Shown here in pieces: positions 36,102-46,826 of a stretch of 64,000 bases of DNA; position 1 is the stretch's first letter; each line of letters begins with the position of its first letter. The DNA is from Valencia hispanica (lineage: Eukaryota; Chordata; Actinopteri; Cyprinodontiformes; Valenciidae), in the NCBI GenBank assembly GCA_963556495.2, contig OY747721.1:32529849-32593848 (forward strand), in the 5' to 3' direction. Under the pieces are notes generated by a model, which did no database searches, was not told where the DNA came from, and saw nothing but the letters and a program-made list of their open reading frames with translations. A program made the position numbers and the translations under genes.

Positions 36102-39100
36102 ATGGGAACTGTTTGGCTTCTGCTGGTCTGGGTACTGATGTGTTGGCCCTCCGAAGGTTGGATGTGTAGTGAGAAGTTTTTTTTTTTGTTTGTTTTTTTT
36201 TACAAACCAGAAGATTGAAAGTGTCATAAGCAATGTGTTCAGTTTTTCTCATCCTGGCATTTAAAAAAAAACAGTAATTGGTGCAACTGAAGATACGGAT
36301 CATTAACTTTAGTTTATTTTGTCTACAGGCATGGATATGTCAGTCATTGGAGGAACAAAAAGGGATAAAGAGGAACTCCAGGGAAGCTGGAAAGGTAGTG
36401 TTAATAGTTTTAACCATTCATTTAAAGGCTACTTTTGAACAGAAACTACGTCTCTTTTTACAGTGTTGTCTCCAAATCATATCTCCATAAAGACCCTTGG
36501 GCTTGTCAAGTCAATGGATTCTATGTCGGAAAACCAAGTTAAAGCGGGTGAGTAAATTTGATCATGCTAGGGAGTTGATGGCTGAGGGTTTTTTGTTGTT
36601 GTTGTTGCTACATCTTAGTTTTATTTTTGCTATTGGGCAAGAGTAGTCCAACCAGATTGCTACAGCCTCTTCTTGGGTAGGAAAGGGAATGTAAAAACTG
36701 TGCTGAAAGCTACATACACTATCTTAAAGATTTTTCTGAATTGGTCATTCTAATTGCTTTTAATTGTTTTTGTTTTTTATTTTTACAGTACTCTTGGAAA
36801 AAAATGAAGTTGAAACTCATACCTCACTTGGACATGTGAGACTTCAGGGGCTGGACAGGGCAGGAAAACTGAAAGTTGAACAATATAATGAAATGACTTC
36901 CATCAATGTGACTATAGCTACTGCTACCAATGGGACAATTTTTGCCAGCAATGAGACTGTAGCTGGTGCCAACTGGACTGTAATTGCAAGCAATAAGACA
37001 GTGGGTAGTGCCAATGGGACTATAGCTGCCAGCAATAACTTGTCCAACATCACAGAGACTGTGGTTAGCACAAAGTTGACAGTGTTTGTGAGCAATCAGA
37101 CAGTGACCAGTACCTATGGAGCAATGGTCAGTGTCAACACTGACAAAAGAATGGTGGTTGCTGCAACCATGACTGTTGCTGGCATCAATGAAACTATAGT
37201 TGCTGGCAACAAGACTGTGGCTGGCACTAACAGGACTGTAGTTACTGAAAAAGACTCTGTGGCTGGTTCTTCTGGGACTGTGGTTCTGGGGAACAAGATG
37301 GTGGCCAGGACCAATGACGCTGCGGCTAGCACCAACAAAACTGTGGTTAAGGGCAACGTGATTGGGACAGTTTCAACAAATGAAACTGTACTTGCTGGCA
37401 ATGCCACTGGGGCCGCTGCCACCAATGCCACTGGGGCCGCTGCCACCAATGCCACTGGGGCCGCTGCCACCAATGCCACTGGGGCCGCTGGCAGTGCCAC
37501 TGTGGCCGCTCCCACCAATGAAACCGTGGTTCCTGGCAATGTGACTAGGGCCATTGTCGCCAATGAAACTGTGGTTGCTAGCAATGTGACTGAGGCCAGT
37601 GGAAACAAAACTGTGGCTGCTGCCATCAATAAAACGGTGGTTCCTGGCAATTTGACTGGGGCCACTGCCACCAATGAAACTGTAGTTGCTGGCAATGTGA
37701 CTGGGGCTGGTGGCATTGTGACTGGTGCTACTGCCACCAATGAGACTGTGGTTGCTCACAACGTGTCTTTGGTAGCTGCCACCAATGAAACTGGGGCCGC
37801 TGGGAACGAAACTGTGGCTGCTGCCACTGATGAAACTGTAGTTGCTGGCAATGTGACTGAGGCCAGTGGAAACAAAACTGTGGCTACTGCCATCAATAAA
37901 ACTGTGGTTCCTGGCAATGTGACTGGGGCCACTGCCACCAATGAAACTGTGGTTGCTAGCAATGTGACTGAGGCCAGTGGCAACAAAACTGTGGCCGCTG
38001 ACTCCAACAATACTGTGGTTGCTGGCAATGTGACTGAGGCCAGTGGAAACAAAACTGTGGCTACTGCCATCAATAAAACTGTGGTTCCTGGCAATGTGAC
38101 TGGGGCCACTGCCACCAATGAAACTGTGGTTGCTAGCAATGTGACTGAGGCCAGTGGCAACAAAACTGTGGCCGCTGACTCCAACAATACTGTGGTTGGT
38201 GGCAATGTGACTGGGGCCAGTGGCAACGTGAGTGCGGATGCTGGCACCCATAAAACTGGGGCCAGTGGCAACGAAACGGTGGCCTCTAAAACTATTGAAA
38301 CCGTGGTTCCTGGCAATGTGACTAGGGCCATTGTCGCCAATGAAACTGTGGTTGCTAGCAATGTGACTGAGGCCAGTGGAAACAAAACTGTGGCTGCTGC
38401 CATCAATAAAACGGTGGTTCCTGGCAATTTGACTGGGGCCACTGCCACCAATGAAACTGTAGTTGCTGGCAATGTGACTGGGGCTGGTGGCATTGTGACT
38501 GGTGCTACTGCCACCAATGAGACTGTGGTTGCTAACAACGTGTCTTTGGTAGCTGCCACCAATGAAACTGGGGCCGCTGGGAACGAAACTGTGGCTGCTG
38601 CCACTGATGAAACTGTAGTTGCTGGCAATGTGACTGAGGCCAGTGGAAACAAAACTGTGGCTATTGCCATCAATAAAACTGTGGTTCCTGGCAATGTGAC
38701 TGGGGCCACTGCCACCAATGAAACTGTGGTTGCTAGCAATGTGACTGAGGCCAGTGGCAACAAAACTGTGGCCGCTGACTCCAACAATACTGTGGTTGCT
38801 GGCAATGTGACTGAGGCCAGTGGAAACAAAACTGTGGCTACTGCCATCAATAAAACTGTGGTTCCTGGCAATGTGACTGGGGCCACTGCCACCAATGAAA
38901 CTGTGGTTGCTAGCAATGTGACTGAGGCCAGTGGCAACAAAACTGTGGCCGCTGACTCCAACAATACTGTGGTTGGTGGCAATGTGACTGGGGCCAGTGG
39001 CAACGTGAGTGCGGATGCTGGCACCCATAAAACTGGGGCCAGTGGCAACGAAACTGTGGCCTCTAAAACTATTGAAACTGTAATTGCTGGCAACGTGACT

Positions 39101-40135
39101 GTGGCTGCCAGCAACGTGTCTTTGGTCACTGCCACCAATGAAACTGGGGCCCCTGCCACCAATGAAACTATAGTTGTTGGCAATGTGACTGGGGCTGGTG
39201 GCATTGTGACTGGTGCTACTGCCACCAATGAAACTGTGGTTGCTGGCAATGTGACTGGGGCTGGTGGCATTGTGACTGGTGCTACTGCCACCAATGAGAC
39301 TGTGGTTGCTGGCAACGTGTCTTTGGTAGCTGCCACCAATGAAACTGGGGCCGCTGGGAATGAAACTGTGGCTGCTGCCACTGATGAAACTGTAGTTGCT
39401 GGCAATGTGACTGGGGCTGGTGGCATTGTGACTGGTGCTACTGCCACCAATGAAACTGTGGTTGCTGGCAACGTGTCTTTGGTCGCTGGCAACGTGTCTT
39501 TGGTCGCTGCCCCCAATGAAACTGGGGCTGCTGGGAACGAAACTGTGGCTGCTGCCACCGATGAAACCGTAGTTGCTGGCAATGTGACTGGGGCTGGTGG
39601 CATTGTGACTGGTGCTACTGCCCCCAATGAGACTGTGGTTGCTGGCAACGTGTCTTTGGTCGCTGCCACCAATGAAACTGTGGCTGCTAGGAACGAAACT
39701 GTGGCTGCTGGCACCGATGAAAGTGTGGTTACAGGCACCGAGACTGAGGTCGACACCAACAGGACTGCAGATGCCAGGAATAACTCTGTGGCTGATCTCT
39801 ATGGGACTGTGGTTCCGGGCAATAAAACAGCAGATGGTGCCATTGGGACTGTGGCCTGTGGTAATGCTGCCAATGGGACAGTACTTGCTGTGAATGAGAC
39901 CGTGGCCGGCGCTAATAAAACTTGGTTTATTGGCAATGTGACTGTGGCCGCCACTGGCAACAAGACTGTGGATGGAAGCAACAAGACTTTGGTTAATGCC
40001 AATGGGACTGTGGCAAATGCCACCTCCAAGTGGACCTTGGCCACTACCAATGTCATCACCGCCAACACTGCCAGGGATACTGTGGCTGCCATCAAAAAGA
40101 CTGGGGTTGCTGATGCCAGCAAAGGGAGTTTTTAG
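36102..40135 (+). CDS. Secreted sequon-repeat glycoprotein, hyosophorin-like (four exons, 1,183 aa)
   Basis: Exons 36102-36156, 36329-36394, 36464-36547 and 36789-40135; all three introns are phase 1 with GT-AG borders. The ATG has a strong context (ACAATGG) and opens a signal peptide, MGTVWLLLVWVLMCWPSE. About 85 unique residues follow (including HTSLGHVRLQGLDRAGKLKV), then about 1,080 residues of degenerate repeats such as NETVVAGNVTGA, with about 114 N-x-T/S sequons spaced mostly 7-9 residues apart. The protein is almost free of Cys and aromatics. The unit resembles hyosophorin, the N-glycan-loaded tandem-repeat protein of fish egg cortical alveoli released at fertilisation (medaka unit DAASNQTVS). 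The hyosophorin name is inference; a mucin-like secreted protein is the alternative. Stop TAG at 40133-40135. Confidence 0.75.
37399..37490 (+). repeat. Short perfect array of 24-bp units in the sequon exon
   Basis: Four successive NATGAA(A)-type units (AATGCCACTGGGGCCGCT plus GCCACC, 24 bp each) encode NATGAAAT repeated. This is the most uniform micro-array in the exon and probably a recent slippage expansion. Confidence 0.85.
37521..39074 (+). repeat. 777-bp tandem duplication inside the sequon-repeat exon
   Basis: 37521-38297 and 38298-39074 are two adjacent copies of 777 bp (259 codons). I found only three differences: cac/aac near 37757, act/att near 37886 and acg/act near 38277. The duplication keeps frame. 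Within each copy a smaller 177-bp unit (59 codons, from 37841 and again from 38018) is itself doubled. Confidence 0.9.
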
Positions 40136-40200
40136 AGTTTCTGATCCTTAGAATAGGAAAGCTCACAATCAAGATTTTGCTTGAGTATGTTTATCTGATA

Positions 40201-40206
40201 AATAAA
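40201..40206 (+). promoter_or_regulatory. Polyadenylation signal of the sequon-repeat gene
   Basis: AATAAA 66 bp after the stop codon, followed by a T-rich stretch. It gives a very short 3' UTR. Confidence 0.65.
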
Positions 40207-42056
40207 ACTAATTTAATAGTTTTTGATTGAAATGGTCGTTTTTAAACCACAAAGAAAATGAATGTTGAGTGAACAAATGTAGCTATTCTTTGATTGGTGA
40301 TGACTTGAGCTGAAAAATTTAGAATATTTAAAGTGTCTAAAATGTGATTTCCCATGTGACAGGATAAAACAATGAAACATTAATAGAAAAATGGATGCAA
40401 GTGAAGGCATCAAAAGGGGCTTCCGAAGTACTGAACTGAGCTGCACTGTAACTTTTGACCACACGACTCTAATCTGCCCTTTTCCGCTTTGCAGTAAGAG
40501 TCTTCATCCTATTGTGTCTCAGTAATGTTGAAATACGTCTGTGGTCTAACAAACTAGCATCAAAGATTTGAATCCTCAAATAACCTTGCCTGAAGGCATA
40601 CCTATAATATGTCTGCTTATTCCCACTTGATTCCACAGAATAAGATAGGAATTTCCTGTGTAATCTGTCCATTGCCTTAAGACTTATATGTTGTGGGTTT
40701 TGAAGTTTATGAAAGTGTTAAACTTGTAAATGACAGTGTGAGGAACTGCATACAGACTGTTAAACATAAGGTTACTTCTATTTATGTATCATTCATTAGA
40801 CTTACCATTTTCAAATGAACCTATCTGGAGTACATTTTCTTAATAAGAGATCTCTACTTTCATACTTTATAGAAAGGAATGAGATGATAATACTTCCAAG
40901 AACATTGACATTTCAACTGAAATGCAATGATTCCATCAGAACATAATCTGTTAACCCTTTAGTAATCACTCAAATATGTTTTAATGATTAGACATATAAG
41001 CATGAAAGCTAATGGTTTAAAAGGAAATTTCAAAGAGATTTGAGGATGAATGGTCAGAGTAATATTACCTAACTTTAGATTTAACTGCAAATGTACATCA
41101 GTTTCTCACTGAGAAAACAAAATTAGGAGTTTTAATACCTTAAATCTCCGGGAAGGATTGGAAGAGGGGAAAAAGATTCAAAAGGAGGAACTTTTAAGTC
41201 TGTTTCCAACCTGAACTGCAACAGTCAGAACGAGACAGAGGTGGTGCTTTTCTTTGGCTCAGATCATTTACTTTGTTGAAAGTGTGCTATACAAATAAAA
41301 TTGCCTTGCCTTGTTGAAACAATCTTGGATTTCTACTCCGTATTCCACAACTCTGTCACTCTCTGCTAGACGGATTATCGTCCTCGACTGTTCAGTCCGT
41401 TGGTTTTGTAGTATCTAGATGTTTTCTGGGGTTTCTCTCCTACAAAATCAGAACTGAGATATAATGCCAAAAGTAATGTTGCTGGACAAGCTGGGTTTCA
41501 TCTTTGGTACAAGAGCTTTGAGCCGACATTAAACTAGCTAGAGCTTCAAACAAGTTTTATAAATATGGCAAAAAAAAATTCGCAACAGAATTGCAAACAA
41601 GTGGATCAGGCTTTGTTTTTATTTCAAACGTACTTCTTCTTGGCACTGATTTAATGTCTCTAATGCCTAATGGTGCAGTTCATTTTGCTATATGATCTGG
41701 CATATTCAGGAGTGTTTCCACCGCCAGTTGGATCCTTACTGGGCAGGCGGGGTTAAACTAATATGCCTAACATGACGACAAACCTGACACACTACGTCTC
41801 ATGCTTATAGCAAGCAGTGGTGTTTTTCTGTCTCCCAATCAATGGACTTTGTGCGACGCCAGTAGCTCCAGGCTAACTGTACTGTACCATTGTCCTATGG
41901 TCCAGTACTGTTCAGGTACAGGTGTGAAGAAAAATGGATTCTAAACCCTGCTGTTTACATTTCTGAGTTAGAGACAGTGCCAAATTTGGCTAGGCCAACA
42001 ATGCTTTCATTTCAGCAGCTTACGGAGTCCTAAATTAGCGGGATCTTTAATTACTA
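40207..42056. other. Intergenic, mostly unassigned
   Basis: AT-rich sequence without a supported gene. 41268-41320 holds the plus-strand LINE tail gtgtgctatacaaataaaat seen also at 22825-22890. The stretch from 41700 to 41950 has MITE-like wording (gtttccaccgccagttgg) but no paired end was found. Confidence 0.4.
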
Positions 42057-43219
42057 AGGGCATGTTCACACCAGCCTTGTTTATTTTTCTAAAATGAACT
42101 CAAATTCGTTTGAATGTGAATACAACCTGGCGATTTCTGGTGCGCACTAAACAAGCGAACAGAGACCCAGTTGAAGATGTGGTCTCGGACCGGTTCCAAA
42201 CGAACCCTTGTGCGGAGCAAATCAGGTGCGACAGCGACCAAACTTTCCCACCCAGTAAACAAAACTATTTTTTTAGTCTCGGTTGGCACCCATCTTTGTG
42301 GTGCATTATGAGAAGTAAAAAATGTTTTATTTTTATGCATGTGCTGCCTTAACACGTGACTGTCCCCACTTGGACATCCATACAGTCTATTCATATTCTA
42401 TTCATATTTATATGTTCAATCTATACGATCCAACCATCTGCATCCTATTGTACACCTCATGTTGCATCAAACAGTCTTGTCGCTCAAACATGTCAATCGA
42501 CCAGATTAATAAGCTTAATGTATTATGAATATTTTACCTGCTGTGGCCTGAATGCTCCATTGTGCCTGTGCGTAATGGAGGCTGAAGCGGCACAGTTTTG
42601 AAATCAGGGAACATTTCTCCAATTGAAGTGAACAGAATACGGCAAAACTCTATGAACATAGGAGCTTTTCTGTTTGTTTCAGTGGGAAGAAATGCCCCCT
42701 CTTTTTGCACCACTAGTTAAACTGCAGCAATCTGTCACTGCAGTCTGTGCCCGTTGCAGCCACAGATGCGCTCCAAAGCCTCAGTAACTCCTCAACGTGC
42801 TGTCAGCTTGCAGATTGTGAGATGCATTGAGTACAGTGTCCAAGGTCTAAGATGATGCTCAGATCAGATCTCAAATCTTTTATTTTTTGGATTGATATGG
42901 TGACGTTTACTCTGTGCTTAAAGTTGAAAATGTCGGGGGTTTGAATACTAATCTGTCAAAATCACAGACACCCTTCAGATTTTTCCGTCACCGTTTAAAA
43001 ACACGTTTTAAACGCCACGAACGTGGGTTCCTTATTTTACCCCGCTTACCCGTTGAACTGTCCAATGGTTAAAAGACCTTAGCACACGTGTGTTTTTGTT
43101 GAGAAACTCTGGTCCTGTTGCATTTACTCATGTGACTAGGAACATCAGCAAAAAAACAAAACACTTGGTCCAGACCAAAGCAAGTGAACTAACGGACCTT
43201 CCAGGTGTGAATACACCCT
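42057..43219. mobile_element. Inverted-repeat DNA element, about 1.16 kb
   Basis: Left end AGGGCATGTTCACACC and right end GGTGTGAATACACCCT are inverted repeats with three mismatches in 16. Inside, ggaccggttccaaacgaacc-type sequences occur. There is no transposase frame and no certain target duplication, so the superfamily is not assigned. Confidence 0.6.
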
Positions 43220-44879
43220 AAAACTATTCAACATGTATTGGCCTGCATCCAAGAGAATTTCACTTTAATAAATAATGCATTTGGACTTAATTCAACATTC
43301 TAAGGGTTATTTACATATTATTTTAGCTCAGTCTAGTGTCATAATCTAGGCCAATGTAACATGCTTTTTAATCCTTGGACTGAAAAGTTTGCACAAACTT
43401 CTGGTAAAAATATGGTATTGCTAATCACTAATCCGTTTGAAAACTTAAGGAAAGAATAAAAAAAACATGCCCGGCACAGTTTTATCCTTTAAAGCTGCTA
43501 TGTTGAAACCTGATTAAATTTTCTTTATTTGTGAAGTCCACAAAATAATTCCAGCTGTCAAAAGATGCCACAATGGGTTTATTTTCATGATCTGACGAAA
43601 GACGTTATTTATTACAATAAGGTTAAAATGGGCAGATTGCTCAGGTGTTAATGCCATAATTTTGTTCCAGATCAGCAGTGTAAATAAGCTGATGCAGGTA
43701 ATCATACATGCATAAAAACTCGTTACTCATTGGCTTTAAACCCAAAGCGAGTCCTAAATTTTAGGCTTTGTATTGATTTTATGTTATTTTCTACTGTTGC
43801 TATGCTTATCTTAAACATTTTTTTACTTTTTTGCGTGAATTGGTTTAGCATTACTAAATTGTATATCAACTCTTAGATTGTATTTATTGTTTGATACTTC
43901 CTCCTTGATGTACAACACTTTGTTTTAGCTTTGGCTTGTGAAAGCTCTTTATAAACAATGATGATGATGATGATAATATGAACAGTTGTTTGTGATTAGT
44001 GGAGAAACAATTATAATCCCTCTTACTGGTTTGAGACCTGCAGCTCTGCCAGCTCGTCAAGTCCCAGATAAACAAGGCTTTTGCTTGTTACTCAAAAACA
44101 CACACAGCTCTGCATACACATATTCAGAAAAATCTCAGTGTCTGCATCAAGAACAAACAATCCCCACCACATACACTCTGGCACAGCGTGAGTCCACCGT
44201 TATTGCACTGGAAGGCAGACTAATAGCTCCGCTGTCCTCAGCTGAACTGTGGGGGAAACCATTCAAAGCGGTTTACACAGGAAAGGAATGAGCAGACCAG
44301 ATTATAATAACAGCTTCATTCATTTAACGCTGGGCCAACACACGCGCCTGCTGACGGGAACGTCTCTTGCTCTTCAAAGTAAATTTTTTTTTTTTTAAGT
44401 TGTACTGTCCTCATCTCACCTCTGCAGGCTCGCAACTCAGATTTGTAAAGAGGCTCATTCACGTTTGCCGATATCTTGATGTGAAGATAACGCAAGCAAT
44501 TTATTGATTGACGGATTATTTGATTCAAGGATGCAAATAAGCCTTTATCTTGTATAATGTCAGCTGCTTATAGTCACAGCAGCTTAGAGGCGGTGGTGTT
44601 TGGGATTTCTGTCTTAACAATGAGTCCGTACTGTAAAACGTGACAACCTATTTCACCTTAAAGGGCTGCCATTAGAAGCAGTCCAGATTTTCTGAAGTAA
44701 AGGTTCTGTGACGATGTTTGTAATGTTTTCTCATTGTATTAGGCCAGTTGGCCTCAAGGAAGTTCTGGCAAAGTCACGGAAAACATGGCTTGTCCCCGAC
44801 TGTGTTTGGTTTGGAAATGAGAATATTGTTGGTGGCTGGAAGGAGGACTTTAAGGTCCTGATCAACACATCCACTACTT
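43220..44879. other. Intergenic, nothing recognised
   Basis: No coding gene or bounded repeat seen. A short (ATG)n run lies at 43959-43975. Confidence 0.4.
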
Positions 44880-45930
44880 GACTGTTTTCATAGAATCAAA
44901 ATCTGGTTAAGAATCAATTTTCTCAATCTCAATGAGAGCAAAGCAGAGGTTATCAGCTTTGGAAAATCTGCCACCTGTGTCAGTCATTTCAGCTCACTTG
45001 ACCCATTACCACCTTACAGCCACACTGCTGTCAGGAATTTGAGGTTTACATTCAATTCAGAAATACTTTATTGATCCGAAAGGGAAATTAAGTTTTATTG
45101 TAACTCATACTAATGTGTTCTTCAAGGAGTTGTAGATCATGATGGCTGTGCGCAGGAAGGATTTCCTGTAGCGGTCTGTGTTGCAGCACAACTGATGACA
45201 CCTCCGACAGAAGACACTGTGGTAGGATAGTCTCATGACGATGATGCTCAGGGTTGTCCATAATTTTCTTGATTTTTATGAAGAATCCCTCTTTACATCA
45301 TCATGTCTAGAGGTCCCACAGTCGTCCCACTGAACAGAACCAGCCTTCTCTATCAGCTTGTTGAGCCTTTTTAAACAGGCTAAACAATTCTCAAACTGGG
45401 CAAGCAGATAAATGCAGCAATCAGGTCTAGTTTTTTTTGGGACCTTTCATCAAAGCAAAGCCATATCTACCTGTAAAGTACTGCAAAGAAAGAGTAATTC
45501 ATGTTTTCCCATTAGGATGTTTTCTATGCACTCCATTATAATTTCTCCAAAATGCAGCAGGTCGGCTTTTAACTGGCACTAAAAAAAAGCAAGTTCATAT
45601 CACTCCAAACTTGGCATCTCTTCACCGGCTTCCTGTCCGCTTTAGAGTTGATTTAAAGATTTTTTTGCTGGTTTTTAAAGTTTTAAATAGTCTAGCTCCA
45701 AATTATTTATCAGATCTTTTAAACATTTATACACTAGCAAGACAACTGAGGTCAATGGAAATGGTTAGTTTAATCTGTTCAACAAAAAAAACGGAGAAGC
45801 AGTTCCCAGACTATGGAAAGACTTATCTGTTGACATGGCTGTCTGGAGTAGATGAAGATTCACCCCAAGATTTTCTAATGTTTTTTTAAATGATTTTAAA
45901 AAGTTGTTTAATGTTGCATTGGGTGGAAGC
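44880..45930 (+). mobile_element. L2-type LINE reverse transcriptase fragment, interrupted by a Rex1 piece
   Basis: Before the interruption the frame reads RINFLNLNESKAEVISFG (44905-44965). After it come NAAGRLLTGTKKKQVHITPN and LASLHRLPVRFRVDLKIFLL with VFKVLNSLAPNYLSDLL (45550-45720), the C-terminal RT. The two halves are separated at about 45054-45390 by an antisense Rex1 insertion. Frames are broken by several indels. Confidence 0.75.
45054..45390 (-). mobile_element. Rex1-type LINE 3' end nested in the L2-type fragment
   Basis: Plus-strand reading starts attcagaaatactttattga followed by tccgaaagggaaatt, the reverse complement of a Rex1 tail (aatttccctttgggatcaat type). It continues as the reverse complement of the coding end found at 35040-35250 (tcctgtagcggtctgtgttg corresponds to the RYxxSFLPT region). 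5'-truncated. Confidence 0.75.
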
Positions 45931-45959
45931 CCCAATATTCAAGAAAATTGACCAGATGG

Positions 45960-46826
45960 TTCCAATGACACTTCTTAACTACACTCTTGTGTGTTAAGAA
46001 AAGAAGCTTCCAACCTTGGATTCTGGTCCACGTACTCAACACGTTGGATTCCGCCAAGGGTGCCCTCTTGTCCTCAACTTAATATGTGGCGTCTATGGCA
46101 GGGATCTCAGGACACAGTCACAGAGAGGCAGATTTTTGGTTTGGGAACCTCTGGGTCTATCATTTTACGTATGATGTGATTGTTGTTTTCATTAAGTGCA
46201 AGTAATTCACAGCTGAGAGTGAGAAGACTAGGATAAGAGTTAGATCTTCCAAATCCGCGGCCGTTCTTCTCAACTGGAAAAAAGGTGGATTGTTCACTCA
46301 TGGTTGGGAGTCAGTCTTGCCCTCAAGCAGAGAAGAGGTTCATTTATTTTGGGGTTTTCCATCTCAAGTGTTGGGAAAATACAGTGTAAAATAGACAGAT
46401 TGGAGAATTGGTTATGACCCAAGAAACAAGATCCAGAATAAAAGTGGGAGAAATGAACTTCCATTGTAGGGAAAAAGCGGTAAGCCTCGGAGATCGAGTG
46501 AGGAGCTCCATCGTTCCCGGGGAAGCTTGAAGTAGCGATGCGGCTCCACCACATCAAAAGGAGTCAGTGGAGATGGTTCTTGCCTCTGATTGCAATGCCC
46601 TCGGTTTATTTGAGCACATTTCCCTCGGAGGGGACCCTAGAGCAAATCCAGAACTTGCTGCGGTTAGTATCTTATGTCCTGGAAACTCCTTGGAATCCCA
46701 CAAAATGAGCTGGAGAGTGTTGTCAGGAAGAGGGATGTCCGGTTTCCCTCCTGGACTTGTTTCCCCTTTGACCTAATCTCGGATAGGCGATGGATGGATG
46801 GATGGATGGATGGATGGATGGATGGT
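45960..46826 (+). mobile_element. Rex3-like (RTE) LINE 3' fragment ending in GATG repeats
   Basis: Contains wording of the RTE-type 3' coding and UTR region (acctaatctcggataggcga at about 46771) and ends in a run of GGAT/GATG repeats at 46788-46826, as Rex3 elements do. A frame near 46000-46180 reads GFWSTYSTRWIPPRVPSCP and WQGSQDTVTERQIFGLGTSG. Degraded; the family call rests on the tail and general wording. Confidence 0.55.

Noticed and set aside
37521..39074. CRISPR-like repeated array
   Set aside because: Repeats are long, in frame, without unique spacers, and lie within a eukaryotic coding exon.
37373..39759. Long open frames on the minus strand (551 and 667 codons) across the sequon exon
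   Set aside because: They are shadows: the repeated codons of the plus-strand gene rarely give stops in reverse. The plus frame has a signal peptide, spliced 5' exons and a polyadenylation signal; the minus frames have none.
36789..40135. Antifreeze glycoprotein gene
   Set aside because: Antifreeze glycoproteins are Thr-Ala-Ala/Pro-Ala repeats with O-glycans and protease spacers. Here the repeat is built on N-x-T/S sequons.
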